Shown in pieces: positions 36,518-46,464 of a stretch of DNA of 64,000 nt. Source of the DNA: Sphingomonas sp. CBMAI 2297. Its GTDB lineage: Bacteria; Pseudomonadota; Alphaproteobacteria; Sphingomonadales; Sphingomonadaceae. The translations under genes and the position numbers were made by a program. Location: NCBI RefSeq assembly GCF_029870595.1, contig NZ_JAPDIR010000011.1:1-64000 (forward strand), written 5' to 3'. A model generated the notes under the pieces. That model had not been told where the DNA came from, did no database searches, and saw nothing but the letters and a program-made list of their open reading frames with translations. Within the stretch, counting starts at the first letter, position 1, and each line of letters opens with the position of its first letter.

Positions 36518-38007
36518 ACCGAGATGCTGAGGTCGCCGAGCGGCCAGCGGCCGCGCAGGCGATAGCCCAGCGCCTCCATTCGCTGCACCGCCAGCTGGTG
36601 CGATGCCATGCGCTCGCCGAAATAGACCGGGCGCATCACCACGATCTCTGGCCGTTCGGCGGTGAAGATGCGGTCGATCTCCTGGAGCTGGTCCACGCCC
36701 AGCGCGCCATTCTCCCGCTCGCGCGAAAGATGGCTGGGGAAGACCCAGGGCGACACGGTGCAGCGGCCGGTATAGCCGTAGAGGATCGGATTGCCCGAAT
36801 AGATGTACATGCAGCCCGGGCCGCGTCCGATGCCGTCGGCCAGTGCCTGGAGCTGCGCGGCGTTGCCGCGGTGCAATTTCACGCTGACCAGCCGGGCTTC
36901 GCCGCCGAGGGCCGCCACGAGCAGCAGCAGCGGCGCCACCCATTTGCGGCCGGTCTCGGTGCCGCCCAGATAGCCGGCGCAGCACAGGCTGGCGGGCAGC
37001 AGGACGGGCAGCGCATAGTGATTGAACCAGGTGCCGAACACGAGCAGCCCGATCACCGCGGCGATGAGCCAGCCGAAGAGCAATGCCCGCACCGGATGCT
37101 CGCGGCGCTCGCCCACCGGCACATGGCGCGAGAGCCCGGAGACGATCAGCAGCGGCGCCAGCATCAGCGCCACTTCCAGGAAGTTGCGGATCAGCACCAT
37201 CGGCGGATCGCTCTGCCGCGCCAGGATCGAGCCGAAATTGGCATAGAACCACGGGTCGCCATGGCCGAGCAGGATGAACACCGCCCAGGCGGTGAGGGTG
37301 GGCAGCCAGACCGCCGCCGCCCAGAGCGCGCCGCGCCGCAGCACGTGCGCCATGCTGGTGCCCAGGCGCATCTCGTTCCACATCAGCCACAGGCCGATGA
37401 AGATCGCCTCGAAGACCACCGAATATTTGATCTGCATGGCCAGGCCGAGGATCAGCATCGCCGCGGTGGCGCGGTGGATGCGCCGGCGGTCGTCGCTCGC
37501 ATCGTCGGGGCGCGGCACGATCAGCAGCACGGCCCAGGCCGTCAGCAGATTGTAGAAGACCGGCGCCTGCCCGCCCTGGCCGTCGGCGAAATTGAGCATG
37601 AGCAGATAGAGGAGCGCGGCGGGCAGGCCGCCACGGCTCCAGCCGGCCTTGTCGGCGAGCCGCCAGATCAGCAGCGCGGTGCCCACCACGGCGGCGAGCG
37701 CCATCGCCTGATAGACCCAGATCCCCGCCGGCGTGCCGAAGGCGGCCGGCAGCAGATAGACCAGGAACAGCCCGACCGGCTTGCGGTCCCAGACATCGAC
37801 AAAGGGAACGGCACCGTGCAGCATCTGCTGTGCGGTGACGAGGTAGAATTCCTCATCGATATGGACGACGGGATTGCCAAAGGTGATCGCGCGCGCCGCC
37901 ACGGCGGCGAGCAGCAGGATCGACCAGCGCGGCAAGGCGGCGATCGCGACGACCAGATCGGAAAGGCGAGCAGTCCGGCTCCCCAGCACTTCGGACTTGC
38001 TTGCCAT
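36454..38007 (-). CDS. Membrane glycosyltransferase, ArnT/PMT-like (GT39/GT83 type)
   Basis: A 517-residue protein with about 11 helices. The first periplasmic loop has the acidic motif VVHIDEEFYLVTAQQMLHG, where GT-C enzymes carry catalytic acid residues, followed by DVWDRKPVGLFL. The C-terminal 100 residues are periplasmic (MYIYSGNPILYGYTGRC...). It should use a polyprenyl-phosphate sugar. ATG 38005-38007 suits the topology. It converges on, and overlaps, the GT4 gene, consistent with shared envelope glycan work. Confidence 0.82.
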   Translation of the reverse strand: MASKSEVLGSRTARLSDLVVAIAALPRWSILLLAAVAARAITFGNPVVHIDEEFYLVTAQQMLHGAVPFVDVWDRKPVGLFLVYLLPAAFGTPAGIWVYQAMALAAVVGTALLIWRLADKAGWSRGGLPAALLYLLMLNFADGQGGQAPVFYNLLTAWAVLLIVPRPDDASDDRRRIHRATAAMLILGLAMQIKYSVVFEAIFIGLWLMWNEMRLGTSMAHVLRRGALWAAAVWLPTLTAWAVFILLGHGDPWFYANFGSILARQSDPPMVLIRNFLEVALMLAPLLIVSGLSRHVPVGERREHPVRALLFGWLIAAVIGLLVFGTWFNHYALPVLLPASLCCAGYLGGTETGRKWVAPLLLLVAALGGEARLVSVKLHRGNAAQLQALADGIGRGPGCMYIYSGNPILYGYTGRCTVSPWVFPSHLSRERENGALGVDQLQEIDRIFTAERPEIVVMRPVYFGERMASHQLAVQRMEALGYRLRGRWPLGDLSISVYALPAARTPAPPRLASSRPS

Positions 38008-38105
38008 CAGGAGCGCGGCGCCCCGGGCGGAAGGAGATGCAGCATGATTGTCGAAGGGACCCTTCCCGGTGAATTCTGACCCGTGCTTAGCGCCGCGCGC
38101 GCGCG

Positions 38106-38123
38106 CTGTCACGAACTCGCCAC
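38106..38123 (+). promoter_or_regulatory. Possible Pho box upstream of phoD
   Basis: CTGTCAC, four bases, then TCGCCAC follows the 7-4-7 spacing of a PhoB-binding direct repeat, 46 bp before phoD. The first half matches the consensus well and the second only partly (4 of 7), so this is tentative. Confidence 0.3.
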
Positions 38124-38169
38124 GAGAGCACGGCAAGGCTTGCGATGAAATAGTCCGGGAACGCTACAA

Positions 38170-39789
38170 ATGACGCTTCGCACCGATCGCCGCTCGCTTC
38201 TCCTCACCGGCACGCTGGGCCTTGGCGCGCTGGCCATTCCGGGCTTCTCGCTGGCCCAGGCGCTGGCCACCGGCTTCACGCATTCGGTCGCCAGCGGCGA
38301 GCCCGGGCAGGACACGATGCTGCTCTGGACCCGCTATGTTCCCGCCGATGGCGGCGCGGCGAAGCTCAGGGCCGAGATTTCGAAGACCGCGGATTTCGCG
38401 AAGATCGCCTCGGGCGGCGAGCAGATCACCGGCCCGTGGCGCGACCACACCGCCAAGATCACCGTCGAGGGGCTCGAGCCGGGCACCAGCTATTTCTATC
38501 GCTTCGTCGGCCCCGATGGCAGCTTCTCGCCGGTGGGCCGGACGAAGACGCTGCCGGCGGGCAATGTCGGCCGCTTCGGCATCGGCGTCTTTTCCTGCGC
38601 GAACATGCCGTTCGGCTTCTTCAATGCCTATGGCCATGCCGCGGCACGCGCCGATATCGACCTGTGGGTGCATCTCGGCGACTATCTCTACGAATATAAG
38701 CGGGGCGGCTATGCGCCGGCCGGCGGCGCGGTGGCGGATCGCTGGCCCGAGCCGGCGACCGAGATGGTCCATCTCGCCGATTATCGCCTGCGCTATGCCA
38801 GCTATCGCAGCGATCCCGATCTGCAGGAACTGCACCGGGTCAAGCCGATGCTGATCCAGATGGACGATCATGAATCGACCAACAACAGCTGGGAAGGCGG
38901 CGCGCAGAACCATCAGCCGGACGAAGGCGACTGGAGCGTCCGCAAGGCGGCGGCGCTGCAGGCGTTCAAGGAATGGCTGCCGGTCTCGGAAACGCCCTGG
39001 GGCAGCTACGACATTGGCGGCCTGGCCACGCTGTTCCGCACCGAGAGCCGCCTGCTGGCGCGCAGCGACGAGCCCGATCTCGCCCCGCTGTTCCGCTCCG
39101 CCGACGCGCAGAAGGCGCTGATCGCCTTTCGCGACGGCGAATTGCAGGATCCCGCGCGCACCATGCTCGGCACCGAGCAGGAGGTGTGGCTCGGCCACGC
39201 GCTGCGCAAGTCGGTGCGCGCCGGCCAGAAGTGGCAGCTGGTCGGCTTCGGCACGATCATGGGCAAGCAGCGCATGCCCGAGCAGGCGCTCGACTGGATC
39301 AAGCCGGATGCCCCGGCCCGCACCCGCGCCTATGTCCAGTCGGGCGTGATCGCCAGCAAGCTCGGCGTGCCGTCGGACCTCGACAATTGGGGCGGCTTCC
39401 CGGCGGCGCGCGCGCGTTTCCTCAAGTCCGCCCAGGCGGCGGGCGCGAACCTCGTCGTGCTGTGCGGCGACAGCCACAATGCCTGGGCGTTCGACCTGGG
39501 GCAGGACGGCAAGCCCGCCGGCGTGGAGTTCGCCGGCCACAGCGTCACCTCGCCGGGCTATGAGAACAGCACCACCACCGATCCGAAGATCATCGCCGCC
39601 GGCCTGGTCGCCGCCAATCCCGAGCTGAAATGGTGCGACACCAGCCGCCGCGGCTATATGGCGCTCACCCTCACGCCGGAAAAGGCGAGCAACGACTGGG
39701 TGTTCATGGACACGATCACCCAGCGCACCACCAAGGCCAGCGTGGGGCACACCGCGGTGGTGACGCGCGGCCGCAACGTGATGGCATAG
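38170..39789 (+). CDS. phoD: Alkaline phosphatase, PhoD family
   Basis: A 539-residue exported phosphatase/phosphodiesterase. The twin-arginine signal TDRRSLLLTGTLGLGALAIPG indicates Tat export of a folded metalloenzyme. An N-terminal beta domain (FTHSVASGEPGQDTMLLWTRY) leads to metal-site motifs DLWVHLGDYLYEY, IQMDDHESTNNSW and LVVLCGDSHNAWAF. PhoD enzymes use Fe3+ and Ca2+ and release phosphate from mono- and diesters. The TAG stop is part of the repeat element terminus that follows. Confidence 0.92.
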   Translation: MTLRTDRRSLLLTGTLGLGALAIPGFSLAQALATGFTHSVASGEPGQDTMLLWTRYVPADGGAAKLRAEISKTADFAKIASGGEQITGPWRDHTAKITVEGLEPGTSYFYRFVGPDGSFSPVGRTKTLPAGNVGRFGIGVFSCANMPFGFFNAYGHAAARADIDLWVHLGDYLYEYKRGGYAPAGGAVADRWPEPATEMVHLADYRLRYASYRSDPDLQELHRVKPMLIQMDDHESTNNSWEGGAQNHQPDEGDWSVRKAAALQAFKEWLPVSETPWGSYDIGGLATLFRTESRLLARSDEPDLAPLFRSADAQKALIAFRDGELQDPARTMLGTEQEVWLGHALRKSVRAGQKWQLVGFGTIMGKQRMPEQALDWIKPDAPARTRAYVQSGVIASKLGVPSDLDNWGGFPAARARFLKSAQAAGANLVVLCGDSHNAWAFDLGQDGKPAGVEFAGHSVTSPGYENSTTTDPKIIAAGLVAANPELKWCDTSRRGYMALTLTPEKASNDWVFMDTITQRTTKASVGHTAVVTRGRNVMA

Positions 39790-39939
39790 GTTGGGGACGC
39801 ATCTTTTCCTGTCCCTGCCCCTGTTTTCCACCGTCATCCCGGCCTTGAGCCGGGATTCCGCTTCTTCTTCCGTGAGCGAGGCAGCGGGACCCCGGCTCAA
39901 GGCCGGGGTGGCGAAGGAAGAATGGGAATCCTCAACCTA
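39787..39939. repeat. Palindromic element with CTAGGTTGAG-type termini, copy 2
   Basis: TAGGTTGGGGAC at the left (39787) and TCCTCAACCTA at the right (ending 39939) form terminal inverted repeats around the same nested CCCGGCCTTGAGCCGGG core as copy 1. It fills the whole space between two convergent genes. The left end supplies the phoD TAG and the right end the TAG of the UbiB-like gene. Confidence 0.8.
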
Positions 39940-41439
39940 AAGCACCAGCGCCATGGCCAGGATCGCCGCCCCGCCCAGCAGCGCGGCGGCGATCCAGCCG
40001 GCACCGCTCCGGATCGCGGCGGCGGTCGCCGTGTCGTTCGGCGGCTCGGCCTCGATCCGCCGGATCGCGGCGCGCAGCAGCCGCGGCGCATCGTCGCCGA
40101 GCCCCGCCAGCGTCCAGGCGAACATGCCGCCGCTCGCCGCCAGCCGCCCCGGCGCGAAGCGCGCCGCCACCAGCCGCGCCGCCGCCCGCCGGATCGCGTC
40201 GGACAGGTCGAAGCCCGGCGCGATGCGCGCGAGCACGCCGTCCATCGTTACAAACGCCTTGAACACCAGCAGCAGGTCCGGCGGCATCACCAGCCCTTCC
40301 TCGCGCAGCAGCCGCAGGAAATCGGGCACCATCTCCGCCATGACGATGCGCCCGCCGCCATGCCGCTGGACGATCTGCTCGGCGGCGCGATCGATGCGGC
40401 CGCGCGGCACGCCATGCCCTTCGGACCAGAGCGCCAGCGTCTCCGCGAGCGCGCGCGGATTGCCCCAGGCCAGCGATAGCACGAAGCCCAGAAACTCCTC
40501 GCGCCGTCCCGGCCCGATATGGCCGATCGAGCCCAGGTCGAGCAGCGCCAGCCGGTCGCCGGGCAGGCAGAGCAGGTTGCCGGGGTGCGGATCGCCGTGA
40601 AAGCGGCCATGGACCAGCACCATCTCGATGACGAGATCGGCGCCCAGCGCGGCGATCGCCGCGGGATCGATCCCGCGCGCTTCCAGTATTTCGGCCGAGA
40701 GCGGCTTCACGCCCTCGACATAGTCCATCACCAGCAGCGTCTCGCTGGTCCATTGCCAGTGGATGCCGGGCACGAGCACGCCGGGCTGGCCCGCCAGGTC
40801 CTCGCGGATCCGATCGGCGTTGCGGCCTTCCTGGGTGAAGTCCAGCTCCTCGAGCATCGCCTGGCGCAGCTGCCGCGCCAGCGCCACCGGCTCGAAGCGC
40901 CGCGCCTCGGCGCTGCCCCGCTCGACCAGCGCGGCCAGCTCGGCGATCAGCCGCATGTCGGCCTCCATCGCGCGGCGGATGCCGGGGCGGCGGACCTTGA
41001 GCACGACTTCGCTTCCGTCCCTCAATCGGGCGCGATGGACCTGCGCCATCGACGCGGCGGCGAGCGGTACCGGATCGAAGCGCGCAAACGCGGCCTCGGG
41101 CGGCTCGCCCAGCGCTTCCTCCACGGCCGCGCGGATCGCCTCGAAGTCCAGCGTGGGCGCGTCGCTGTGCAGCAGCTCGAGCTCGGCGATCCATTCGGGG
41201 GGCAGCAGGTCGCCGCGCGTCGCGAGGATCTGGCCGATCTTGACGAAGCTGGGCCCCAGCGCCTCGAGCGCCAGCCGGGTGCGGCGCGGGAGCGGAAGCG
41301 CGCCCGCCTCCGCCTCCGCCCCCTCGTTCGCGAAGCCCAGCCGGGCGAGCAGCACGCCCAGGCCGAAGCGCGCGGCCACGGCCGCGATCTCGCCCACCCG
41401 GTCGCGGTCGCGGGCAGTGGTGGCAATCAGCTTGATCAT
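39937..41439 (-). CDS. UbiB/AarF (ADCK) family atypical kinase
   Basis: A 500-residue UbiB-type protein. It shows the KxGQ motif PSFVKIGQILATRGDLLPPEW, Ala-rich loop AAASMAQVHRA, Lys in SEVVLKVRRPG, catalytic FHGDPHPGNLL and metal motif LLDLGSIG. A C-terminal hydrophobic helix (WIAAALLGGAAILAMALVL) anchors it. UbiB proteins support ubiquinone synthesis through ATPase activity. It is separate from ubiE, so a paralogous lipid role is possible. Stop lies in the repeat end. Confidence 0.9.
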   Translation of the reverse strand: MIKLIATTARDRDRVGEIAAVAARFGLGVLLARLGFANEGAEAEAGALPLPRRTRLALEALGPSFVKIGQILATRGDLLPPEWIAELELLHSDAPTLDFEAIRAAVEEALGEPPEAAFARFDPVPLAAASMAQVHRARLRDGSEVVLKVRRPGIRRAMEADMRLIAELAALVERGSAEARRFEPVALARQLRQAMLEELDFTQEGRNADRIREDLAGQPGVLVPGIHWQWTSETLLVMDYVEGVKPLSAEILEARGIDPAAIAALGADLVIEMVLVHGRFHGDPHPGNLLCLPGDRLALLDLGSIGHIGPGRREEFLGFVLSLAWGNPRALAETLALWSEGHGVPRGRIDRAAEQIVQRHGGGRIVMAEMVPDFLRLLREEGLVMPPDLLLVFKAFVTMDGVLARIAPGFDLSDAIRRAAARLVAARFAPGRLAASGGMFAWTLAGLGDDAPRLLRAAIRRIEAEPPNDTATAAAIRSGAGWIAAALLGGAAILAMALVL

Positions 41440-41476
41440 GCGGCGCCAACGCCGGTCCGGCGCGAACGCTCCCGCG

Positions 41477-41962
41477 TCAGCCGGCGCGGCGCTCCAGCGC
41501 GAGCAGATATTCCTTGGCGTCCAGCCCGCCGGCGAAGCCGGTGAGCTTGCCCGTCGATCCGATCACCCGGTGGCACGGGGCAACGATCGAGATCGGGTTG
41601 CGTCCATTGGCGGCGCCGACCGCGCGCGACGCCTTGGGGCGGCCCAGCTTCGCGGCGATCTCGCCATAGGAGCGAGTCTCGCCAAAGGGGATGGCGAGCA
41701 ACTCGGCCCAGACGCTCTTCTGGAATTCGGTCCCGCGGAAATCCAGCGGCAGGTTGAACCGGGTGCGGGTGCCGGCGAAATATTCGCGCAGCTGGGTCTC
41801 GGCCGCGATCAGCACCGGATGCCCGGCATCGCCGGTCGCTTCGTCCAGCTTCACTCGGTCGGGCGAGTCGTTCTCCCACAGGATCGCGACAAGGCCCTTG
41901 GCGCTGGCGACAAGGGTGAGCGCGCCGACGGGCGAGGGGATGGTCTTGGTCGACAAGGTCAT
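41477..41962 (-). CDS. ogt: Methylated-DNA--[protein]-cysteine S-methyltransferase
   Basis: A 161-residue suicide DNA repair protein that takes methyl from O6-methylguanine onto Cys130 in ISIVAPCHRVIGSTG. The helix-turn-helix segment IPFGETRSYGEIAAKLGRPKASRAVGAANGRNP is intact. It lacks the Ada N-terminal regulatory domain. It lies 37 bp before the UbiB-like gene on the same strand. Confidence 0.95.
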   Translation of the reverse strand: MTLSTKTIPSPVGALTLVASAKGLVAILWENDSPDRVKLDEATGDAGHPVLIAAETQLREYFAGTRTRFNLPLDFRGTEFQKSVWAELLAIPFGETRSYGEIAAKLGRPKASRAVGAANGRNPISIVAPCHRVIGSTGKLTGFAGGLDAKEYLLALERRAG

Positions 41963-41999
41963 GCTGTGTCTCCTTACCCCGCCGATATGGACGGCGGCC

Positions 42000-42017
42000 C
42001 CGGGAATCGCTTCCCGG
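42000..42017 (-). terminator. Hairpin between pepN and ogt
   Basis: CCGGGAA/TTCCCGG, a perfect 7-bp stem with a TCGC loop, lies about 50 bases past the pepN stop. No T tract follows. A degenerate repeat core (CCCCGCCTTGGCCGGG) lies at about 42046-42062 beside the pepN stop. Confidence 0.4.
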
Positions 42018-42066
42018 TGCCTGCGTTCAAAGCAAATACGTCACCCCCGCCTTGGCCGGGATGGCG

Positions 42067-44655
42067 CTAGTCCAGCGACTTGCTCGCCTGCTCGAACATG
42101 TCCTTGCTCAGGCCCGGCGTGGCGACGATCCGCTCCAGCTCGGCGCGCATCCTGGCCGCGCGCGCCGCGTCGAAGCGCTTCCAGCGGCCGAGTGGCGGCA
42201 CCAGCCTGGCCGCGGTCTGCGGATTGAGCCGGTCGAGCGCGATCAGCTGGTCGGCGACGAAGCGATAGCCGCGGCCCGAGGGATCGTGGAACGCGCGCTG
42301 GTTGACGCTGAACGCGCCGATCAGCGCCCGTGCGCGGTTCGGGTTGGCGAGCGTGAAGTCCTTGTGCGCCGCCAGCGCCTCGACCGCCCGGGCGGTATCG
42401 TCGCGCGATGAGAGCGCCTGGGTCTGGAACCATTTGTCGAGCACCAGCGCATTGCCCTGGTAGCGCTGGTAGAAGGCCGCCAGCGCCGCCTCGCGCCGGT
42501 CCGAGTCGCCATTGACCAAAGTGGTCAGCGCGCCCTGGCGATCGGTCATGTTGTCCGCCGCCTCGAACTGGCCGAAGGCGAGCGCGGCGGCGTCGTCCGC
42601 GCCGCTCGCCGCGACATAGCCGAGCGCCACCGTCTTCAGCCGCCGCGCGCCCTTGGCGGCCGGCGAATATTCGAAGCGATTGGCCTGTGCCCCGTCATAG
42701 GCGGCGCGCCATTCACCCTCCAGTGCCTTGCCCAGGTCGGCGCGGAGCGCCTCGCGCGCCGCGAAGATCGCATCGGGATCGACCACGCCCATCTGGTCGC
42801 CGATGAAGCTGTCCGACGGCAGCAGCACCGCTTCCGCGACGAATGCCTTGTCGAGCGCGGAATCGCGCAGGGTGTTCCGCACCGCCTCGATCACCGCGCC
42901 ATGCTCGCCCCTGCCGCTGGTCACGGCGGCGACCAGCGTGTCGAGCATCAGCTGCTGCATCGCCTCGTAGCGGGCGAAGGGATCGTCGTCATGCGCGGAG
43001 AGGAAGGCGAGGTCACTCGCCGTGCGGTTGGTCTCGACGATCACCGGGGCGGAGAAGCCGCGGTTGATCGAGAGCACCGGCGCCTCGGACAGATTCTCGA
43101 ACAGGATCTCCTGCGCCGCGTCCTTGAGCAGGATCAGCTGCTCGTCGCACATCGGCCGCCCGGTAATCCCGCCGAACAGCTTGAGCCTGAGCGGCAGCAC
43201 CATCGGCTCCTTGGCCGGCTGGCCCGGCGTCGGCGGTACGGCCTGGGCGAGCCTGAGGCGGGCGCGGCCGCCCTCCTGGCTCAGCGTCGCGGAGACGCGC
43301 GGCGTGCCCGCCTGGCTGTACCAGCGGCGGAACTGGGTCAGGTCCACCCCGCCGGCTTCCTCCATGCAGCGGACGAAATCCTCGCAGGTGGCGGCGGTGC
43401 CGTCGAACCGGTCGAAATACAGGTCGGTCGCGGCGCGGAACTTCTCGCGCCCCAGGATGGTCGACATCATCCGGATCACTTCGGCGCCCTTGTTGTAGAT
43501 GGTCGCCGTGTAGAAGTTGGAGATCTCGATATATTCGTCCGGGCGCACCGGATGGGCGAGCGGGCCGGCGTCCTCGGGGAATTGCGACGCGCGCAGACCG
43601 CGCACGTCCTCGATCCGCTTGACCGCCTTGCTGCCCTGGTCGCCGGAGAAGCTCTGGTCGCGGAAGACGGTGAAGCCTTCCTTCAGGCTGAGCTGGAACC
43701 AGTCGCGGCACGTGACGCGGTTGCCCGACCAGTTGTGGAAATATTCGTGCGCCACCACTGCGGCGATCGCGTCGTAATCATAGTCGGTGGCGGTGTCGGG
43801 ATCGGCGAGGATGTAGCGGCTGTTGAAGACGTTCAGCCCCTTGTTCTCCATCGCGCCGAAATTGAAGTCGTCCACCGCGACGATGTTGAACACGTCGAGG
43901 TCGTACTCGCGGCCATAGACGCTCTCGTCCCAGGCCATCGACAGCTTGAGCGCGTGCAGCGCGTGATCGGTCTTGGGCAAGTCGCCTTCGCGCACCCAGA
44001 TGCCGAGATCGACCGTCCGCCCGGTCATCGTGGTGAAGGTGCCGCGATTGGCGACCAGGTCGCCGGCGACCAGCGCGAACAGATAGCTCGGCTTGGGGAA
44101 GGGATCGTGCCACTCGGCCCAGTGGCGCCCGTCGCCCGCATCGCCCTGCGCGATCGGATCGCCGTTCGCCAGCAGCACCGGGAAGCGCGCCCGATCGGCG
44201 GTCATCCGCACCTTGTACCTGGAGAGCACGTCCGGCCGATCGGGGAAGAAGGTGATGCGGCGAAAGCCCTCTGCCTCGCACTGGGTGCAGAGCATGCCCG
44301 ACGAGGCATAAAGGCCCTGCAGCTGGGTATTGCGCTCGGGCGCGATCGTCACGACCGTCTCGATCTCGTGCGCGTCGCTGTCGAGCGGGATCACCAGGTC
44401 CGCGCCGTCCATGCGCCAGCCCTGGGCCTCGGCACCGTCGACCTTCACCGACTCCGCCGCCAGTCCGTCGCCGTTCAGCACCAGCGGCCGGTCGTGCGCG
44501 CCGCTGCGCGCCACCTTCAGCGTGGCGCGGACCCGCGTCGCCACCGGATCGAGATCGAAGTCGAGCGCGATCTCGGGAACCGTCCAGTCGGGCGCGCGAT
44601 AATCCTCGCGGCGCGTGATGTGCGGAGTCTGCGGGGCGTTGGAAGCGTCTGCCAT
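42067..44655 (-). CDS. pepN: Aminopeptidase N
   Basis: An 862-residue M1 zinc aminopeptidase, near the 870 of E. coli PepN. Substrate motif FGAMENKGLNVF and zinc site HEYFHNWSGNRVTCRDWFQLSLKEG (HExxH-18-E) are intact. The C-terminal helical domain ends DMFEQASKSLD. ATG 44653-44655 is chosen; an open frame continues far upstream but overlaps the divergent M28 gene and has no PepN homology. No signal peptide: cytosolic peptide turnover. Confidence 0.95.
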   Translation of the reverse strand: MADASNAPQTPHITRREDYRAPDWTVPEIALDFDLDPVATRVRATLKVARSGAHDRPLVLNGDGLAAESVKVDGAEAQGWRMDGADLVIPLDSDAHEIETVVTIAPERNTQLQGLYASSGMLCTQCEAEGFRRITFFPDRPDVLSRYKVRMTADRARFPVLLANGDPIAQGDAGDGRHWAEWHDPFPKPSYLFALVAGDLVANRGTFTTMTGRTVDLGIWVREGDLPKTDHALHALKLSMAWDESVYGREYDLDVFNIVAVDDFNFGAMENKGLNVFNSRYILADPDTATDYDYDAIAAVVAHEYFHNWSGNRVTCRDWFQLSLKEGFTVFRDQSFSGDQGSKAVKRIEDVRGLRASQFPEDAGPLAHPVRPDEYIEISNFYTATIYNKGAEVIRMMSTILGREKFRAATDLYFDRFDGTAATCEDFVRCMEEAGGVDLTQFRRWYSQAGTPRVSATLSQEGGRARLRLAQAVPPTPGQPAKEPMVLPLRLKLFGGITGRPMCDEQLILLKDAAQEILFENLSEAPVLSINRGFSAPVIVETNRTASDLAFLSAHDDDPFARYEAMQQLMLDTLVAAVTSGRGEHGAVIEAVRNTLRDSALDKAFVAEAVLLPSDSFIGDQMGVVDPDAIFAAREALRADLGKALEGEWRAAYDGAQANRFEYSPAAKGARRLKTVALGYVAASGADDAAALAFGQFEAADNMTDRQGALTTLVNGDSDRREAALAAFYQRYQGNALVLDKWFQTQALSSRDDTARAVEALAAHKDFTLANPNRARALIGAFSVNQRAFHDPSGRGYRFVADQLIALDRLNPQTAARLVPPLGRWKRFDAARAARMRAELERIVATPGLSKDMFEQASKSLD

Positions 44656-44775
44656 GGTGCCTCGGATATAAGGGCAAGCTCGGCGCTCGCCACCTTGAAA
44701 ATCTGCCGGCTTGCGCCTGCGCCAAGCCGTGCTACCGAAGCGATATACCGAGTTGCCGCCGAGAGGTTCCCCCAC

Positions 44776-46464
44776 ATGATCCGCACCACCACGCCGCTGG
44801 CCCTTGCGCTGATGCTGGCGCTGCCCGCCTATGCCCAGAACGCGCCCGCTCCGGCGCCCGCCCCGGCCCCCACTGCCGCCGAGCGCAATGCGATCGTCAA
44901 TGCCGAGCTGCCCGCCGACCAGGCGGCGCTCAAGAGCCATGTCATGTTCCTCGCCTCGGACGCGCTGAAGGGCCGCGAGGCCGGCAGCCCCGAATTCGAC
45001 ATCGCCGCCCAGTATGTCGCGTCGCAATTCTACGCGGCCGGGCTCAAGCCGGCGGGCGACGAGGGCGGCTATCTGCAGAAGGTGCCGCTGGTCAGCGCCA
45101 AGCTGGACGGCCCCGGCACGATGACGGTGACGGACAAGGGCGGCACGCCGGTCGCGCTCGAATTCGGCAAGGATTTCGTTTCCTCGGCCAATCCCGAGAC
45201 GCCCAGCTACAGCGTCACCGCGCCGGTGGTGTTCGTCGGCTATGGCATCGTCGGCCAGGGCCGCGACGACTATAAGGGCGTCGATGTGAAGGGCCGGATC
45301 GTCGCCTATTTCGGCGGCGCGCCCGAGAGCTTCCCCGGCGAGGTCGCCGCGCATTTCTCCAATCCCGCCGCCAAGGCCGAGATCGCGGCGAAGCACGGCG
45401 CGATCGCTACGATCACGATTGAATCGCCGCGCGTCGGCAAGGCGCCACCGTTCAGCCTCTATATCACCTACGCGTCGCGGTCGCGCTTTACCTGGGGCAA
45501 TCCCGACGGCACCGGCCATATCGCCGCGCCGGGCACGCCCTCGGCCGGCACGGTCAGCCTGGTCGGCGCCGAGAAGCTGTTCGCCGGCGCCAGGCAGAAA
45601 TGGGCCGATATCGCCAAGGCGGCCGCGGCGCCCGACGCGGTGTTCAAGGCGGAGGCGTTGCCGGTGACCGTCACCGTCGCCGCCAAGACCGCGCTCACGC
45701 CGGTGAAGAGCTACAATGTCGCCGGCATGCTGCCGGGCAGCGATCCGGCGCTGTCGAAGGAAGTCGTGGTCCTTTCCGCGCATCTCGACCATATCGGGGT
45801 CGGCCGGCCCGACAAGACCGGCGACACGATCAACAACGGCGCGCTGGACGACGCGGTCGGCATCGCCTCGCTGATCGAGGAGGCCAAGCGCTTCAAGACG
45901 GCGGGCACGAAGCCGCGCCGCTCGATCCTGTTCCTCGCCGTCACCGCCGAGGAGAAGGGGCTGGTCGGCTCGGACTATTTCGCCAACAACCCCACCGTGC
46001 CGCTGTCGAGCATCGTCGCCGACGTCAATCTCGACATGCCGATCATCACCTACAAGTTCCAGGACATCGTGGTGTACGGCGCCGGCCATTCCACGCTGGG
46101 CCCGATCGTCGAGCGGGCGGGCAAGGCGATCGGCGTGCCGCTGTCGGACGATCCGCTGCCCGGCGAGAACATCTTCGTGCGCTCGGATCACTATAATTTC
46201 GTCCGCAAGGGCGTGCCCTCGGTCTTTCTCTGGCCCGGTGCCGGCGGCCCGGGCCGTGCCGCGATCGACGATTTCATGAAGAACCATTATCACCGGCCCT
46301 CGGACGAGATCGGCCAGCTGCCGGCGATCGACTGGGAATCGGGCGTGCGCTTCGTCGACGTGAACTATCGCATCGCCCGCGAGATCGCCGATGGCGAGCA
46401 GCGGCCGATGTGGAACAAGGGCGATTTCTTCGGCCTCACCTATAACGGCGCGGGGGCCAAGTGA
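44776..46464 (+). CDS. Secreted M28 family metallopeptidase (paralogue 1)
   Basis: A 562-residue exported aminopeptidase-type zinc enzyme. Signal peptide ends LPAYAQ, followed by an Ala/Pro stretch. A PA-like insert (about 130-300) splits the M28 domain. Zinc and catalytic residues are visible in SAHLDHIG, NNGALDDAVGIA, TAEEKGLVGSDYF, DVNLDMPI and NHYHRPSDEIG. GAGAGG precedes the ATG. It is first of three tandem paralogues and diverges from pepN across 120 bp. Likely role: periplasmic or extracellular peptide trimming. Confidence 0.92.
   Translation: MIRTTTPLALALMLALPAYAQNAPAPAPAPAPTAAERNAIVNAELPADQAALKSHVMFLASDALKGREAGSPEFDIAAQYVASQFYAAGLKPAGDEGGYLQKVPLVSAKLDGPGTMTVTDKGGTPVALEFGKDFVSSANPETPSYSVTAPVVFVGYGIVGQGRDDYKGVDVKGRIVAYFGGAPESFPGEVAAHFSNPAAKAEIAAKHGAIATITIESPRVGKAPPFSLYITYASRSRFTWGNPDGTGHIAAPGTPSAGTVSLVGAEKLFAGARQKWADIAKAAAAPDAVFKAEALPVTVTVAAKTALTPVKSYNVAGMLPGSDPALSKEVVVLSAHLDHIGVGRPDKTGDTINNGALDDAVGIASLIEEAKRFKTAGTKPRRSILFLAVTAEEKGLVGSDYFANNPTVPLSSIVADVNLDMPIITYKFQDIVVYGAGHSTLGPIVERAGKAIGVPLSDDPLPGENIFVRSDHYNFVRKGVPSVFLWPGAGGPGRAAIDDFMKNHYHRPSDEIGQLPAIDWESGVRFVDVNYRIAREIADGEQRPMWNKGDFFGLTYNGAGAK

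Noticed and set aside
34325..37390. A 1021-codon open frame on the minus strand
   Set aside because: It runs across four genes with recognisable motifs and contains only Arg/Ala/Gly-rich shadow sequence in most of its length.
36598..38079. Long open frame antisense to the membrane glycosyltransferase
   Set aside because: Composition is Arg/His/Gln-rich with no hydrophobic periodicity or family motif; it is the GC-skew shadow of the clear multi-span protein on the other strand.
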